The notes: generated by a model from the sequence alone, not told the origin. Counted from the stretch's first letter, positions 10,616 to 20,689 are shown. The stretch is 64,000 bases of DNA from Rhodovastum sp963709085 (GCA_963709085.1 CAVPVB010000007.1:1922001-1986000), one strand, 5' to 3'. Made by a program: numbers and translations.

Positions 10616-11565
10616 ATGGCGCGCTTCATTCTCCGGCGCATGCTGCAGGCCGCCCTTGTGCTGCTGGTGATGTCGTTCGTCATCTACAACCTGATCGGGC
10701 TGATGCCCGGCGATCCGATCGACATCATGATCGCCAGCAATCCCGCCGCCACGCCCGAATCCGTGGCGGCGCTGCGCCGGATCTACGGCCTCGATCAGCC
10801 GCTGCTGTCGCGCTACGGCCACTGGCTGTGGGCCGCGGTGCAGGGCGATTTCGGCTATTCGCGCCTGCACGCGGCGCCGGTGCTGGAGGTGCTGGCACCG
10901 GCGCTGTGGCAGACCTGCAAGCTGATGATCATCAGCTTCACCGCCCCGGTTCTGCTGGCATTCGCGCTCGGCATCCTGGCGGCGTTGCGGCCGGGCGGGC
11001 CGGTCGATGCGCTGGTCAGCCTGTTCGCCTTCGCCGGCATTTCGGTGCCGGTGTTCTGGCTGGCGCTGATGATGATCCTGGTGTTCGCCGTGCACCTGCA
11101 CTGGTTCCCGGCCAGCGGCATCGCAACGGTGGGCGATGGCAGCTTCATGGATTATGCGCGCCACATGGTCATGCCGGTGGTCACGCTGGCGCTGGCGCAG
11201 ACCGGCGGGTTCACCCGCTTCGTCCGCGCCAGCATGATCGAGAGTCTGCGTTCGGACCATGTGCGCACGGCCCGCGCCAAGGGCGCCGGGGAGGGCAGGG
11301 TGGTGCTGGTGCATGCCTTCCGCACCGCGCTGATCCCGGTGGTGACGGTGATGGCGCTGAACTTCGGCGCGCTGTTCGGCGGCGCGCTGCTGACCGAGAC
11401 CATGTTCGCCCAGCCCGGCATGGGCAAGATGATCTACGATTCGATCCTCGGCAACGACTACAACCTGGCGCTGACCGGGTTGCTTTTCGCCACCCTGGTG
11501 ACCCTGCTGAGCAATCTGCTGGCCGATATTGCCTATGGCTGGCTCGATCCGCGAATTTCCCTGGC

Positions 11566-11569
<4 letters not shown>
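10616..11569 (+). CDS. ABC transporter permease (DppB/OppB-type)
   Basis: A 317-aa inner-membrane subunit with about six membrane segments: one N-terminal (LQAALVLLVMSFVIYNLIGL), then a bundle from about residue 98. The large periplasmic loop after segment 1 (GDPIDIMIASNPAATPESV) is typical of DppB. The EAA motif that contacts the ATPases is seen as DHVRTARAKGAGEGRVVLVHAFRTALIP in the second half. It overlaps the next permease gene by ATGA. Confidence 0.93.
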
Positions 11570-12492
<923 letters not shown>

Positions 12493-12552
12493 ACCGGCAG
12501 TTGAGCACGCGCCTGCCACCGCGCAGGAGCGCAGGCCGCCGGGGTGGCAGCC

Positions 12553-13683
12553 CTAGCTGGTCGGCTCGTTCAGCTTGCGCGAGATCCGCTCGAACTCCTG
12601 GCGCAGCGTGTCGTTGTCCAGCGGCAACGTGCCCGGCGGCATCAGGTTGATGACCGCGCCGAAATCGCGGTTGGCGGCGTTCATCATGTCGAGCACCTCG
12701 ACCGTGTTCTCCATGGTGCTCGCCGTATTGGCGGCGAGGTCGAGCAGCGCCTGGGTGTGATCGATGGCGACATCGAGCTGCTCGCCCTGCTGGGCCAGAT
12801 ACTGGCGGTAGACCGGCAGGATCTCCGCCGTTCCCTGCAGCGCCTGCAGGTTCGACGCATAGCCCTTCTGCTCGGGTGCGGGCGCCTGCTTCATGCTTTC
12901 CTGCGCCTTGCGCTGCAGGCCGAGATTCTCCTTCTGGATGGCCTCCAGCCGCGGCAAATAGCGGTCCTTGATGCGGTCGCGCACATCCGCCTGCAGCGTT
13001 TCCACCATTTCGCACAGCACGACGTTCAGGCCGTAATAGCGCTTGAGCAGATCGGGATTGCTGCGGTTCTGTTCCACCGTCGTGCGCAGTTGCGCCACGA
13101 AATGGGCGACGTTGGCCTGCATGCCCAGCAGCGCCACCAGATCGTCGCCGTTGGGGGCGATGGCGATCAGCTCCGCCTGGTCCGGCGTCATCTGCATGCC
13201 GAGATCGGTGAGCCGTTTGGCAAAATCCTGGCTGGCATGGGCGAGGTCCGCGGTGGCCTTGGTCTGCTGCTCCTGCAGGTCCTTGACATCCTGGCCGGCC
13301 AGCAGCCGGTCGGCGATGGCGGCGCCGAGGTCGCGCAGGTGACCGCGCGCGTCCTGCATGTCACGCAAGGCTCCCATCGCCTCGCTGCCGGCCATCATCG
13401 AGGCGGCCTTGCGCAGCAGGTCGTGCATATGCGCGGCGGTGGAGGCGCTGGGCTGAAGGGACTGCCGCGTCTCGGCGATCCGGCTGAGTTCCGAGATCAC
13501 CGCCGCCCGGTCCGGCGGCGCCGGCCGGGCCTGCTCGGCGATCTTCTGGTCGACCCCCCAGGACAGGTGCTCGGCCGTCGAGCGATAGGCAGATCCAATG
13601 CCGCCGATGATCGCGCCGCCGCACGCGAAGACAATAACCAGGACGACCAGCGAAGCCACGCCAATGATAAGATATCGTTTCAT
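12553..13683 (-). CDS. Hypothetical membrane-anchored, helix-rich protein
   Basis: A 376-aa protein I do not recognise. It begins MKRYLIIGVASLVVLVIVFACGG, a single N-terminal membrane anchor or uncleaved signal, and the rest is hydrophilic and mostly helical, rich in Gln, Ala, Leu and Asp, with heptad-like stretches (for example MQDARGHLRDLGAAIADRLL and LPRLEAIQKENLGLQRKAQE). Pro appears mainly at two breaks. This suggests a long coiled-coil domain facing the periplasm or cytoplasm. It is convergent with the ABC operon and stands alone. Codon use is like its neighbours, so it is a real gene of unknown role. Confidence 0.72.
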   Translation of the reverse strand: MKRYLIIGVASLVVLVIVFACGGAIIGGIGSAYRSTAEHLSWGVDQKIAEQARPAPPDRAAVISELSRIAETRQSLQPSASTAAHMHDLLRKAASMMAGSEAMGALRDMQDARGHLRDLGAAIADRLLAGQDVKDLQEQQTKATADLAHASQDFAKRLTDLGMQMTPDQAELIAIAPNGDDLVALLGMQANVAHFVAQLRTTVEQNRSNPDLLKRYYGLNVVLCEMVETLQADVRDRIKDRYLPRLEAIQKENLGLQRKAQESMKQAPAPEQKGYASNLQALQGTAEILPVYRQYLAQQGEQLDVAIDHTQALLDLAANTASTMENTVEVLDMMNAANRDFGAVINLMPPGTLPLDNDTLRQEFERISRKLNEPTS

Positions 13684-13945
13684 CCTTGGCCTCTGTCTGC
13701 TGCGGCGGAGAAGGGGAACATCATGTCATGCCGGGGCGGCAAAAGGGAAGCCAGGGGGCAGCGAGGCCCAGGGCGATCGCATTTGGAACGCTACGGCCGA
13801 ATTTGCCGCCATCCGAGACTTCGGGACGCCGCAAACTTGGCCACAGGCCGCGAGATCGATCGTCGAATGACGCTTGCGGGCGTCAAAAAATCCAAATGCG
13901 ATTGCCCTGCAGCGAGGCCCGTCATGTTTCCCGCCGGCTTCGCGT

Positions 13946-15118
13946 TCAGAACCCGGGTAGCGCCGGCTCGGCGTTGGCGGCGACCGCCACGCCCTCGACC
14001 TCGACCAGCCAGTCCGGGCGGCACACCGGCGCCTGCACCACCAGCGTGGGCAGGCCGGCGCAGCGCTCGTGCAGGCAGTCGCGCACCCGGTCGAAATCGG
14101 ATGCGTCGCGCAGATACACGGTCAGATACATCATGTCGGCCAGCCCGGCGCCGCCGGAACGCAGCAATCCCTCGACGTTTTCGAGCGCGCGGTTGAGCTG
14201 GCGCAGCACGTCGCCGGGATGCACGACCCGGCCGAGACGGTCGATGCTGGCGGTGCCGGAAATGAAATGATGGGCGCGGTCGGCATAGCCGATGCGGGTG
14301 CCGCGCTCGAAGGTCACGTCGTACTCGTCGGTGGCGCAGAGCAGGTCGAAATCGTTGAGGTAGCCGATCTGCTCCGGCACCAGGCCGAGCACGGAATAGG
14401 CGTCCATCGCCACCACCTCGTAGCGGTGGCCGCAGGCGCCCTCGATCGCCGTGCTGGCGATGTAGTGGGTGTCGCGGGTCAGGCCGTGCTCGGTGAACAG
14501 AAGGGTGCGGCCATCCACCAGATCCTGGTAGAACACATCCACGCCTTTGACATACAGCCAGGTCCGCACGCAATCGGCTTCCAGCGTGCCGCCCTGTTCG
14601 GCCAGGGTGGCGATCAGCTGCTGGAACACCGATGTCGTCTCGTCGAAGCTGGAGACACCATGTTCCCGGCGGCCACTGAGCAGCCCGGTGCTCCAGAGAT
14701 GGCGCAGCCCGGCCTTCTGCACCACCATGTGCCGCGGCGACAGGCGATGCTTGGTGAGGCCGGCATCGCCGTCCACATGGTAGGCCAGCAGGGCGATCTT
14801 GCGGCCCGGCAAGGGCGGCTGCTGGACCAGCGAGACCGCGACCGGGCCGGCGGCCGGATCATCGGCCAGGGCGCTCGCGTTCACCGCCGCCGCCTGGTTC
14901 AGCACGTCGCTGACCAGAATCCGGCGGAAAATCGCCGTCTCCGGCGACAGGCCGCTGGCCCGCACGGCTTGCGCGTAGTTCCGGGTGACGCTGTCGAGCT
15001 GGGCGGCGAAATCCCCCTCGCCGGACGGCTCGACGGTGATGAAATGCTCAGAGCCGCCAGTACGGCCGGCAAAGCGCCTGACGGTGATGATGGCCCCAGG
15101 GTCGCTGCGGATGGACAC
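13946..15118 (-). CDS. Tandem Rid-domain (YjgF/YER057c/UK114-like) protein
   Basis: A 390-aa protein in which two Rid-like halves can be seen. The C-terminal half (about residues 270-385) has HFISGTASIDRLGRVVHPGDV, LENVEGLLRSGGAGLADMMYLTVYLRD and a closing VEVEGVAV, the usual Rid ending. The first half has FQQLIATLAEQGGTLEADCVRTWLYVKGVD. Single Rid proteins hydrolyse reactive enamines; double-domain relatives include chorismatases (FkbO/Hyg5/XanB2 group), so a chorismatase-like function is possible but not shown. I chose GTG 15118 because AGGAG lies six bases upstream; an ATG at 15202 would add 28 residues with no coding character. Confidence 0.7.
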   Translation of the reverse strand: MSIRSDPGAIITVRRFAGRTGGSEHFITVEPSGEGDFAAQLDSVTRNYAQAVRASGLSPETAIFRRILVSDVLNQAAAVNASALADDPAAGPVAVSLVQQPPLPGRKIALLAYHVDGDAGLTKHRLSPRHMVVQKAGLRHLWSTGLLSGRREHGVSSFDETTSVFQQLIATLAEQGGTLEADCVRTWLYVKGVDVFYQDLVDGRTLLFTEHGLTRDTHYIASTAIEGACGHRYEVVAMDAYSVLGLVPEQIGYLNDFDLLCATDEYDVTFERGTRIGYADRAHHFISGTASIDRLGRVVHPGDVLRQLNRALENVEGLLRSGGAGLADMMYLTVYLRDASDFDRVRDCLHERCAGLPTLVVQAPVCRPDWLVEVEGVAVAANAEPALPGF

Positions 15119-15363
15119 TGTCGTCTCCTGGCTGTGGACGGCAAGCAAGGAACGGCCGGCGGCCGTGACTGCAGGGTTGATTGCGCAAGGCGCCAAGGCC
15201 ATGCGGTCGATTCGGCCTGCTCTTTCTAATCAATGACGGATAGCGCGACAACGCCCGGACCCAGGGCAATCGGGCCGCCGCCATCTGGCCGCACCGGCGC
15301 GCCTGTGGCATTGGGCTTGCCGCCTCTGGGGAGGGAACATCCGTGGCGTCAGGGAAGGGGAAA

Positions 15364-15975
15364 ATGGCGGATATTCGCATCGAGACGCTGCAGGGCAGGG
15401 CGCTGTTGCCGCTGCTGCCCGCGCTCGCCCGGCTGCGCATCACCGTGTTCCGTGATTTTCCCTATCTGTATGAGGGCGATGATGGCTACGAGGCCGGCTA
15501 TCTCCGCCGCTACGCCGACAGCCCGCGCGCGGCGGTGATCGTGGCCTTCGACGGCGCGGAGGCGGTCGGTGCGGCCACCTGCCTGCCGCTGGAGGACGAG
15601 ACCGCCGCCATCACCGCACCGTTCCGCGCCCGCGGCTGGGACCCGGCGCGCTTCTTCTATTTCGGCGAATCGGTGCTGCTGCGTCCGTGGCGCGGACGCG
15701 GCATCGGGGTGGCGTTCTTCGCCGCCCGCGAGGCGCATGCGCGGGCGGTTTCCACCGTTGATTTCGCCACGTTCTGCGGGGTTCGCCGACCTGACGACCA
15801 TCCGGCGCGGCCGGCCGGCTGGGTCGCCCTCGATACGTTCTGGCGCCACCGTGGCTACACGCCGCAGCCCGACCTGGTTTGCACCATGTCCTGGCGCGAG
15901 ATCGGCGCTACCGCGGAGAGGCCGCACACGCTGGGGTTCTGGACCCGATCGCTGACCGGGGCCGCCCTGCCGTGA
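15364..15975 (+). CDS. GNAT family N-acetyltransferase
   Basis: A 203-aa cytosolic acetyltransferase. The acetyl-CoA binding region is seen as GESVLLRPWRGRGIGVAFFAAREAHA (about residues 99-124), with the R/Q-x-x-G-x-G/A pattern RGRGIG. The start ATG 15364 is preceded by GGGAAGGGG. Its stop overlaps the start of the nitrilase gene (GTGA), so the two are translationally coupled. GNAT and nitrilase domains are fused in one protein in some bacteria, which supports a joint, still unknown, substrate pathway. Confidence 0.85.
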   Translation: MADIRIETLQGRALLPLLPALARLRITVFRDFPYLYEGDDGYEAGYLRRYADSPRAAVIVAFDGAEAVGAATCLPLEDETAAITAPFRARGWDPARFFYFGESVLLRPWRGRGIGVAFFAAREAHARAVSTVDFATFCGVRRPDDHPARPAGWVALDTFWRHRGYTPQPDLVCTMSWREIGATAERPHTLGFWTRSLTGAALP

Positions 15976-16847
15976 CAATGCTGCACCTCGGCCTGGTGCA
16001 ATACGGGGTCGGGCGGCTCGATCATTTCGACGCCTTTGCCGGCAAGTTCGACCGGCTGGTGGCGGAGGGCGCGGCCGGCGCCGATCTGCTGGTGTTCCCC
16101 GAATATGCCTGCATGGAGGTGGCCGCCGCCCTCGGTGCTCCACCCGACCCGGTGGCCGAGCGCGATGCCGTCTGCGCCCGCGCCGGCGATCTGCTGGCGG
16201 TGATGCGCGACGCCGCGCGGCGGCACGGCGTATGGCTGCTGGCGGGCTCGCTGCCGTGGCGAGAGGAGAAGCGCGTGCGCAACCGCGCCCCGTTGATCGC
16301 CCCGGATGGGCGCGTCGCGTTCCAGGACAAATCCGTCATGACCCGTTTTGAAAGCGAGTCCTGGGGCGTCGGTCCGGGCGACCCGCCGGCGGTATTCGCC
16401 ACCCCCTGGGGCCGGCTCGGGGTGGCGATCTGCTACGATCTGGAGTTTCCGCCCTTGGTGCGCGCCCAGGTCGAGGCCGGTGCCTGGCTGGTGCTGGCGC
16501 CGTGCTGCACCGACACGCTGCACGGCTTCAACCGGGTGCGCCTGTCCGCCCGCGCCCGCGCGCTGGAGAACCAGTGCTTCGTGGCGGTGGCGCCGACCGT
16601 CGGCCTGGCGCCGCACCTCGCGACGCTGGACGAGAACCATGGGTTCGCCGGGGTGTATGGCCCGGTGGACCGGGGGTTTCCGGCCGATGGCGTGCTGGCG
16701 GAAGGGAGGCTGGACGTGCCGCGATTTGTGTTCGCCACGCTCGACCCGGCCTGCCTCGATGCCGTGCGGGCCGACGGGGCGGTGCGCAACCATCGCGACT
16801 GGCCAGCCGCGCCGCCGCCCTGCCGCGTGTCAGAGGCTCTTGGATGA
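15972..16847 (+). CDS. Carbon-nitrogen hydrolase (nitrilase superfamily)
   Basis: A 291-aa cytosolic amidase or nitrilase-like enzyme. The Glu-Lys-Cys triad is present: E in LLVFPEYACME (about residue 40), K in FQDKSVMTRFE (about 120) and C in GVAICYDLEFP (about 155). The start is either GTG 15972, which overlaps the upstream stop, or ATG 15978. The coupled GNAT gene upstream suggests the pair acylates and deacylates, or transfers and hydrolyses, the same small amide. The exact branch of the superfamily (omega-amidase, N-carbamoylase, and so on) cannot be set by eye. Confidence 0.88.
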   Translation: MTMLHLGLVQYGVGRLDHFDAFAGKFDRLVAEGAAGADLLVFPEYACMEVAAALGAPPDPVAERDAVCARAGDLLAVMRDAARRHGVWLLAGSLPWREEKRVRNRAPLIAPDGRVAFQDKSVMTRFESESWGVGPGDPPAVFATPWGRLGVAICYDLEFPPLVRAQVEAGAWLVLAPCCTDTLHGFNRVRLSARARALENQCFVAVAPTVGLAPHLATLDENHGFAGVYGPVDRGFPADGVLAEGRLDVPRFVFATLDPACLDAVRADGAVRNHRDWPAAPPPCRVSEALG

Positions 16848-16885
16848 GAAGGGGGCGGAGGGGTATCATTGGAAAGGGTATTCGT

Positions 16886-17350
16886 ATGATCGGCATGTCA
16901 GGCGTACGCCGCGGCGCTGGCTGGATGCTCGCGGTGGCGATTGTGCTGGCGGCGACGGAAGCTGCTGCCCAGACGCCCCTGGACGATGGCAGCGGCACAA
17001 GCACAAACCGCCGTCAGCAACATCGTGGCGCATCGAGCGCACAGCCGAAACAAGCGCCGCTGCCCGAGATCAAGGTCACGCCGCAACCCTGGCCGCGGCT
17101 GGACCCGGGCGCCGTGTTCTGCCGTACCGCGGAGGATTTTCGCCAGCATCTGGCCTTCGTGTCGGCGCGTCTGGACGGCAACCGGAGCGGCTATGCCGAG
17201 GCCGCCGGATGCCGGGTGATCCGGGCGCCGACGCCGGTCGCGGTGCTGGCGCGCGAAGCGCCGGGACGGACCCAGATCCAGATTTCCGGCGCTGCGGGCG
17301 AAACCGGATGGACCGACGCCTTCCTGCCGGACAAGGGCGGCAAGCCGTGA
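16886..17350 (+). CDS. Hypothetical secreted protein
   Basis: A 154-aa protein with a clear Sec signal peptide (RRGAGWMLAVAIVLAATEAAAQ, cleavage probably after AAA or AAQ). The mature part begins with a Thr/Ser/Gln/Lys-rich linker, then a compact domain with two cysteines (AVFCRTAEDFRQHLAF and EAAGCRVIRAP) that could form a disulfide. The spacing FCRTxEDFxxHL...GCRxI is reminiscent of small periplasmic proteins. GGAAAGGG lies 7 bases before ATG 16886. I do not recognise a family. Confidence 0.6.
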   Translation: MIGMSGVRRGAGWMLAVAIVLAATEAAAQTPLDDGSGTSTNRRQQHRGASSAQPKQAPLPEIKVTPQPWPRLDPGAVFCRTAEDFRQHLAFVSARLDGNRSGYAEAAGCRVIRAPTPVAVLAREAPGRTQIQISGAAGETGWTDAFLPDKGGKP

Positions 17351-17371
17351 GGTTTTGTCGCCCGGTATCTG

Positions 17372-17713
17372 TCAGCGGTCGGAAATGTTCGTGGTCACGG
17401 CGGATACCAGCAAACCGATGAGCATGACGATAATAGACGCCATGAACCATTTCAGCGTCTTGTTGTACTCAACCACCAGGGCGTCCTTCACCTGAAGGGC
17501 GCGCCATAACGCCACGATTTGCAGAGCGGTCGCGCAGGTAATTATTCCTTCTGCGCAAGCGGATGCAATCGTCCATTTGCCGGGGGCTTCCAGGCTCCAA
17601 TATTTGATAAACAGCAGCGAGAAGCTGATGAATATCGAAATTGCCGTAATGAGTTCCTTGCCGGTAGCCGGTCGGAAGCTCGTCGCCGGCCTGAATTTTC
17701 GGGGCGTTGTCAT
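17372..17713 (-). CDS. Small hypothetical membrane protein
   Basis: A 113-aa protein with three predicted membrane segments: about residues 21-38 (ITAISIFISFSLLFIKYW), 47-69 (WTIASACAEGIITCATALQI) and 89-107 (WFMASIIVMLIGLLVSAVT). The N-terminus is basic. It starts 21 bases after the uppP stop in the same direction, so it is probably co-transcribed with uppP. GC content is lower than in the surrounding genes, which hints at later acquisition. Function unknown. Confidence 0.55.
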   Translation of the reverse strand: MTTPRKFRPATSFRPATGKELITAISIFISFSLLFIKYWSLEAPGKWTIASACAEGIITCATALQIVALWRALQVKDALVVEYNKTLKWFMASIIVMLIGLLVSAVTTNISDR

Positions 17714-17733
17714 CCGGGTCCATCCGGCCCGCC

Positions 17734-18570
17734 TCAGGCAAACAGCAGCCAGCCGACCGATCCGGCGCCGGCCAGGATGCAGTAATAGCCGAACGGGTTC
17801 AGCGCCCAGTCGTCATGGTCGCGGAAATACCGCATCAGGAACCAGGTGGACAGCCAGGCGGTGACGCCCGCCACCACGGCCGCCCCGGCCGACAACGCGA
17901 ACACCCCGGGGGCCACGTGCTCGTGCAGCAGTTTCGGCACCTCCAGCACGGTCGCGCCGATGATGACCGGGGTGGCGATCAGGAACGAGAAGCGCGCGCT
18001 GCTCTCGTGGTCGATGCCGCGCAGCAGGCCGCCGACGATGGTGGCACCCGAGCGGGAAATGCCGGGGATCAGGGCCGCGCACTGCCAGATGCCGATGATC
18101 AGCGCGTCGCGCGCGGTCAGGCGGGTGAGCGGACGATGGCCGCCCACGCCGCGCAGGCCCTCGCCGAACATCAGCAGCAGGCCGTTCACCACCAGGAAGC
18201 AGGCCGCCACCAGCGGGCTCGCGAACAGGCCGCGCACGTATTTCTCCAGGGCGAAGCCGACGATCACCGCGGGGATGGTGGCGATCACGATCAGCACCAG
18301 GGAGAGGCGGGAATCGTTGACCTCCTGGTCCGAGCCGATGCCCAGCACGCCGCAGGCCAGTCCCCACCAGACGCGCCAGAAATAAACGATCAGGGCGGTG
18401 GCGGTGCCGGTGTGCAGCATGACCAGGAAGGGCAGGAACTCGGGCGAGCGCTGATCGAGGTGCCAGTGCAGCAGCGCCGGCAACACCACCGCGTGGCCGA
18501 GGCTGCTGACCGGGAACAGCTCGGTGGCTCCCTGCAGGATGGCCACGATGATGGCCTCGATGGTGTCCAT
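17734..18570 (-). CDS. uppP: Undecaprenyl-diphosphatase (BacA family)
   Basis: A 278-aa integral membrane enzyme that removes a phosphate from undecaprenyl diphosphate so the lipid carrier for peptidoglycan can be reused; it also gives some bacitracin resistance. Both active-site motifs are visible: AILQGATELFPVSSLGH near the N-terminus (the E/Q-x-x-x-E region) and PGISRSGAT near residue 168. Eight hydrophobic segments fit the family. GGGAG precedes the ATG. The product may supply carrier lipid to the class A PBP found later in the window. Confidence 0.95.
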   Translation of the reverse strand: MDTIEAIIVAILQGATELFPVSSLGHAVVLPALLHWHLDQRSPEFLPFLVMLHTGTATALIVYFWRVWWGLACGVLGIGSDQEVNDSRLSLVLIVIATIPAVIVGFALEKYVRGLFASPLVAACFLVVNGLLLMFGEGLRGVGGHRPLTRLTARDALIIGIWQCAALIPGISRSGATIVGGLLRGIDHESSARFSFLIATPVIIGATVLEVPKLLHEHVAPGVFALSAGAAVVAGVTAWLSTWFLMRYFRDHDDWALNPFGYYCILAGAGSVGWLLFA

Positions 18571-18638
18571 GTTGCTGCGCGCTCCCTGGCAACGGTCCGC
18601 GGGCGGGAATGGCGGAAGCGGCGGCGCGATGCAACCCG

Positions 18639-18681
18639 CCGTTCAGGATTCCGCCGTTGAAGATTCCCCGTTCAGGATTCT
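18639..18681. repeat. Three-copy tandem repeat, 14-bp unit, over the end of the copper-chaperone gene
   Basis: Units CCGTTCAGGATTCC (18639-18652), CCGTTGAAGATTCC (18654-18667, two mismatches) and CCGTTCAGGATTCT (18668-18681). One extra G separates units 1 and 2. The third unit contains the stop codon of the minus-strand HMA protein (TGA, complement of 18672-18674). Confidence 0.8.
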
Positions 18682-18872
18682 GGCCGGACGGTGAACCCGG
18701 CATCGGCGATCGCCGCTTGCAGCGTGGCGGGGGCGGCGCCTGAGTCGATCTCCACAATGTGCGACTCGAGGTCGGCGGCCACGCGTGCCGCCGGGTCCAC
18801 ACCCTGCACGGCGCGGGTGACGCTGCCGACGCAGCCCTCGCAGGTCATGTCGGGGATGGCAAAGCGGGTCAT
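18672..18872 (-). CDS. Heavy-metal-associated domain protein (CopZ-like copper chaperone)
   Basis: A 66-aa single-domain HMA protein. The metal-binding loop is PDMTCEGCVGSV (MxCxxC, residues about 8-15), and the rest follows the beta-alpha-beta-beta-alpha-beta pattern with LQAAIADAGFTV near the end. It would carry Cu(I) in the cytosol, usually to a P-type ATPase, though no such ATPase is nearby. AGGAG lies 7 bases before the ATG. The stop codon lies inside a 14-bp tandem repeat. Confidence 0.9.
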   Translation of the reverse strand: MTRFAIPDMTCEGCVGSVTRAVQGVDPAARVAADLESHIVEIDSGAAPATLQAAIADAGFTVRPES

Positions 18873-19252
18873 TTGGGGCTCCTGGTCGGCCGTGGTGGGG
18901 CAAGGTTAGCCCCGGAGGGACGGCCCGGCGAGGGAGTGTCGTTGTGGGGAATGCCTGTCATGTTCCGGCTTTCGGTAGTGCGACGGTAACCGCGTACATC
19001 GGGACCGAAATATTATCGGCAGTGCATGCGGACGTACTTGCCAAGGCCGCCGGCGCGTGCGACGGAGGTGTCGTTACAACCATGGGGTGCGCAACCAGAA
19101 CGGCAGCACAAGATATGAGAGAATGGTAAATACGCGTCAAAAACGCGTGATCTCGACCAATGTTTGATTCGGCCCTCCAAGATCTGGGGTATGATTTCGT
19201 ATGAGTGCATATTCGGCGGAGCTTACATGCCACCCGTGAATCGCTGAGTCAA
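18873..19252. other. 380-base gap upstream of the receiver gene
   Basis: No gene is supported here. The right half is clearly less GC-rich than its surroundings. It holds two ACGCGT palindromes separated by CAAAA (19132-19148), a possible operator, and a -10-like TATGAT at 19190-19195. A TTGATT at 19164 is 20 bases from it, too far for a standard promoter. A six-codon ORF (ATG 19227 to TGA 19245) with GGAG before it sits directly upstream of the receiver start. Confidence 0.35.
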
Positions 19253-19627
19253 ATGAACGGCCTTCCCGATAGTGTATCCAAAACGCACCGCATACTTGTC
19301 GTTGACGATGAGGAGGAGGTGCGGGAGATTCTTGCCGAGACCCTGCAGGATTTTGGCTACGCCGTGGTCACCGCCGCCAGCGGGGAGGAGGCGCTGCCCC
19401 TGTTGGTCCGCGACCGCGGGGTTGTCATGGTTATCACCGATGTACGGATGCCCGGCATGTCGGGGCTGGAACTGGCCGACGAAATCCGGCGGCGCTGGCC
19501 CAAGGTGAAGGTGGTGCTGATCTCAGGCTATTTCCTGCCGCAGGCGCAGCCGCAGCGCTTCCTGAGGAAGCCCTTCCACATGCAGGACCTCGCCTCCATG
19601 GTGCGCGCGGAGTTGGGCGGGCCGTAG
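19253..19627 (+). CDS. Single-domain response regulator (receiver only)
   Basis: A 124-aa CheY-like receiver with no output domain. The acidic pair is in VVDDEEEVRE, the phospho-acceptor Asp in MVITDVRMPGMSG, the Thr/Ser switch position in VVLISGYF and the Lys in FLRKPFH. The C-terminal run YFLPQAQPQRFLRKPF is typical of alphaproteobacterial receivers attached to hybrid kinases. The start ATG 19253 has only a weak upstream site; GTG 19205 is an in-frame alternative. No histidine kinase is adjacent, so its partner is elsewhere. Confidence 0.85.
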   Translation: MNGLPDSVSKTHRILVVDDEEEVREILAETLQDFGYAVVTAASGEEALPLLVRDRGVVMVITDVRMPGMSGLELADEIRRRWPKVKVVLISGYFLPQAQPQRFLRKPFHMQDLASMVRAELGGP

Positions 19628-19693
19628 CCGGCGCCGCGTTCCGCCTTTCTCCCTGACATACGGCCGCCGGCGGTATCCCCGACCGTGTCGCGG

Positions 19694-20512
19694 TCAGCTC
19701 TTCGCGGGCGGATCGACGCAATGCTCCGGACCGGGGAATTTCCGCGCCCGCACATCCGCGGCATAGGCCTCGGCTGCCTCGGATACCGCCGCGCTGAGAT
19801 CGGCATAGCGTTTCACGAAGCGCGGCCTGAAATCAGTGAACAGACCGAGCATGTCGTCACTGACCAGCACCTGGCCGTCGCACTCCGGCGCGGCGCCGAT
19901 GCCGATGGTCGGAACCGGCACGACCCTGGTGATCGCGGTTGCCAGCGACCGGGTGGTGCCTTCGATCACCATCGCGAAGGCACCCGCCTCGGCGACCGCG
20001 CTGGCGTCCTCGGTCATGCCGGCGGCCTCGGCATCGTCGCGGCCCTGTGTCCGGTAGCCCGATACATTCACCGCCTGCGGCATCAGGCCGATATGGCCAC
20101 AGACCGGAACGCCGCGCGCGGTGAGGAAGCGGATCGTTTCGGCCATCTCGATCCCGCCTTCCAGCTTGACCGCGGCACAGCCGGTCTCGGCCAGAATGCG
20201 TGCGGCGTTGCGGAAAGCCTGCTGCGGCGATTCCTGATAGCTGCCGAACGGCATGTCGACCACGACACAGGCATGCCGCGCGCCGCGCATCACCGCGGCG
20301 CCATGCGCGATCATCATCTCCAGCGTGACCGGCAGGGTAGTCTCCAGGCCGTACAGCACCATGCCGAGCGAATCGCCGACCAGCAGCAAATCGGCGTGCG
20401 GGTCGAGCAGACGCGCCATCGGCGTGGTGTAGGCGGTCAGGCAGACATACGGACCGCCGCCTTTGCGGAAATGGCGCACGGTCAGGCGACGCTCGGCGCC
20501 GGAGACGCTCAT
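19694..20512 (-). CDS. panB: 3-methyl-2-oxobutanoate hydroxymethyltransferase
   Basis: This cytosolic enzyme transfers a hydroxymethyl group from methylene-tetrahydrofolate to 2-oxoisovalerate, giving ketopantoate for pantothenate and CoA. The product is 272 aa. Family motifs include VCLTAYTTPMARLLD, LLVGDSLGMVLYGL (Mg-binding Asp), MPFGSYQ, AAVKLEGG and GHIGLMPQ, then IGIGAAPECDGQVLVSDD. I chose the ATG at 20512 because AGGGAGGAAGG lies just upstream; an open frame continues further up but has no coding character. panC is not in the window. Confidence 0.96.
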   Translation of the reverse strand: MSVSGAERRLTVRHFRKGGGPYVCLTAYTTPMARLLDPHADLLLVGDSLGMVLYGLETTLPVTLEMMIAHGAAVMRGARHACVVVDMPFGSYQESPQQAFRNAARILAETGCAAVKLEGGIEMAETIRFLTARGVPVCGHIGLMPQAVNVSGYRTQGRDDAEAAGMTEDASAVAEAGAFAMVIEGTTRSLATAITRVVPVPTIGIGAAPECDGQVLVSDDMLGLFTDFRPRFVKRYADLSAAVSEAAEAYAADVRARKFPGPEHCVDPPAKS

Positions 20513-20689
20513 GATCCTTCCTCCCTGGGGGCAACCGCGACGGTCTGGATCAGACCGGGGGTGCCAGGTTGCAGCGCTACCATCATCCTCGCGCGCTGGC
20601 GATAGGGCCGGTCGGGCGTGGCGGCTGGATCGCGGAGGGGTTGCGCATGCCGCCTCCATTCCTATTTGTTCAGCTTCCGTCAACAACCG

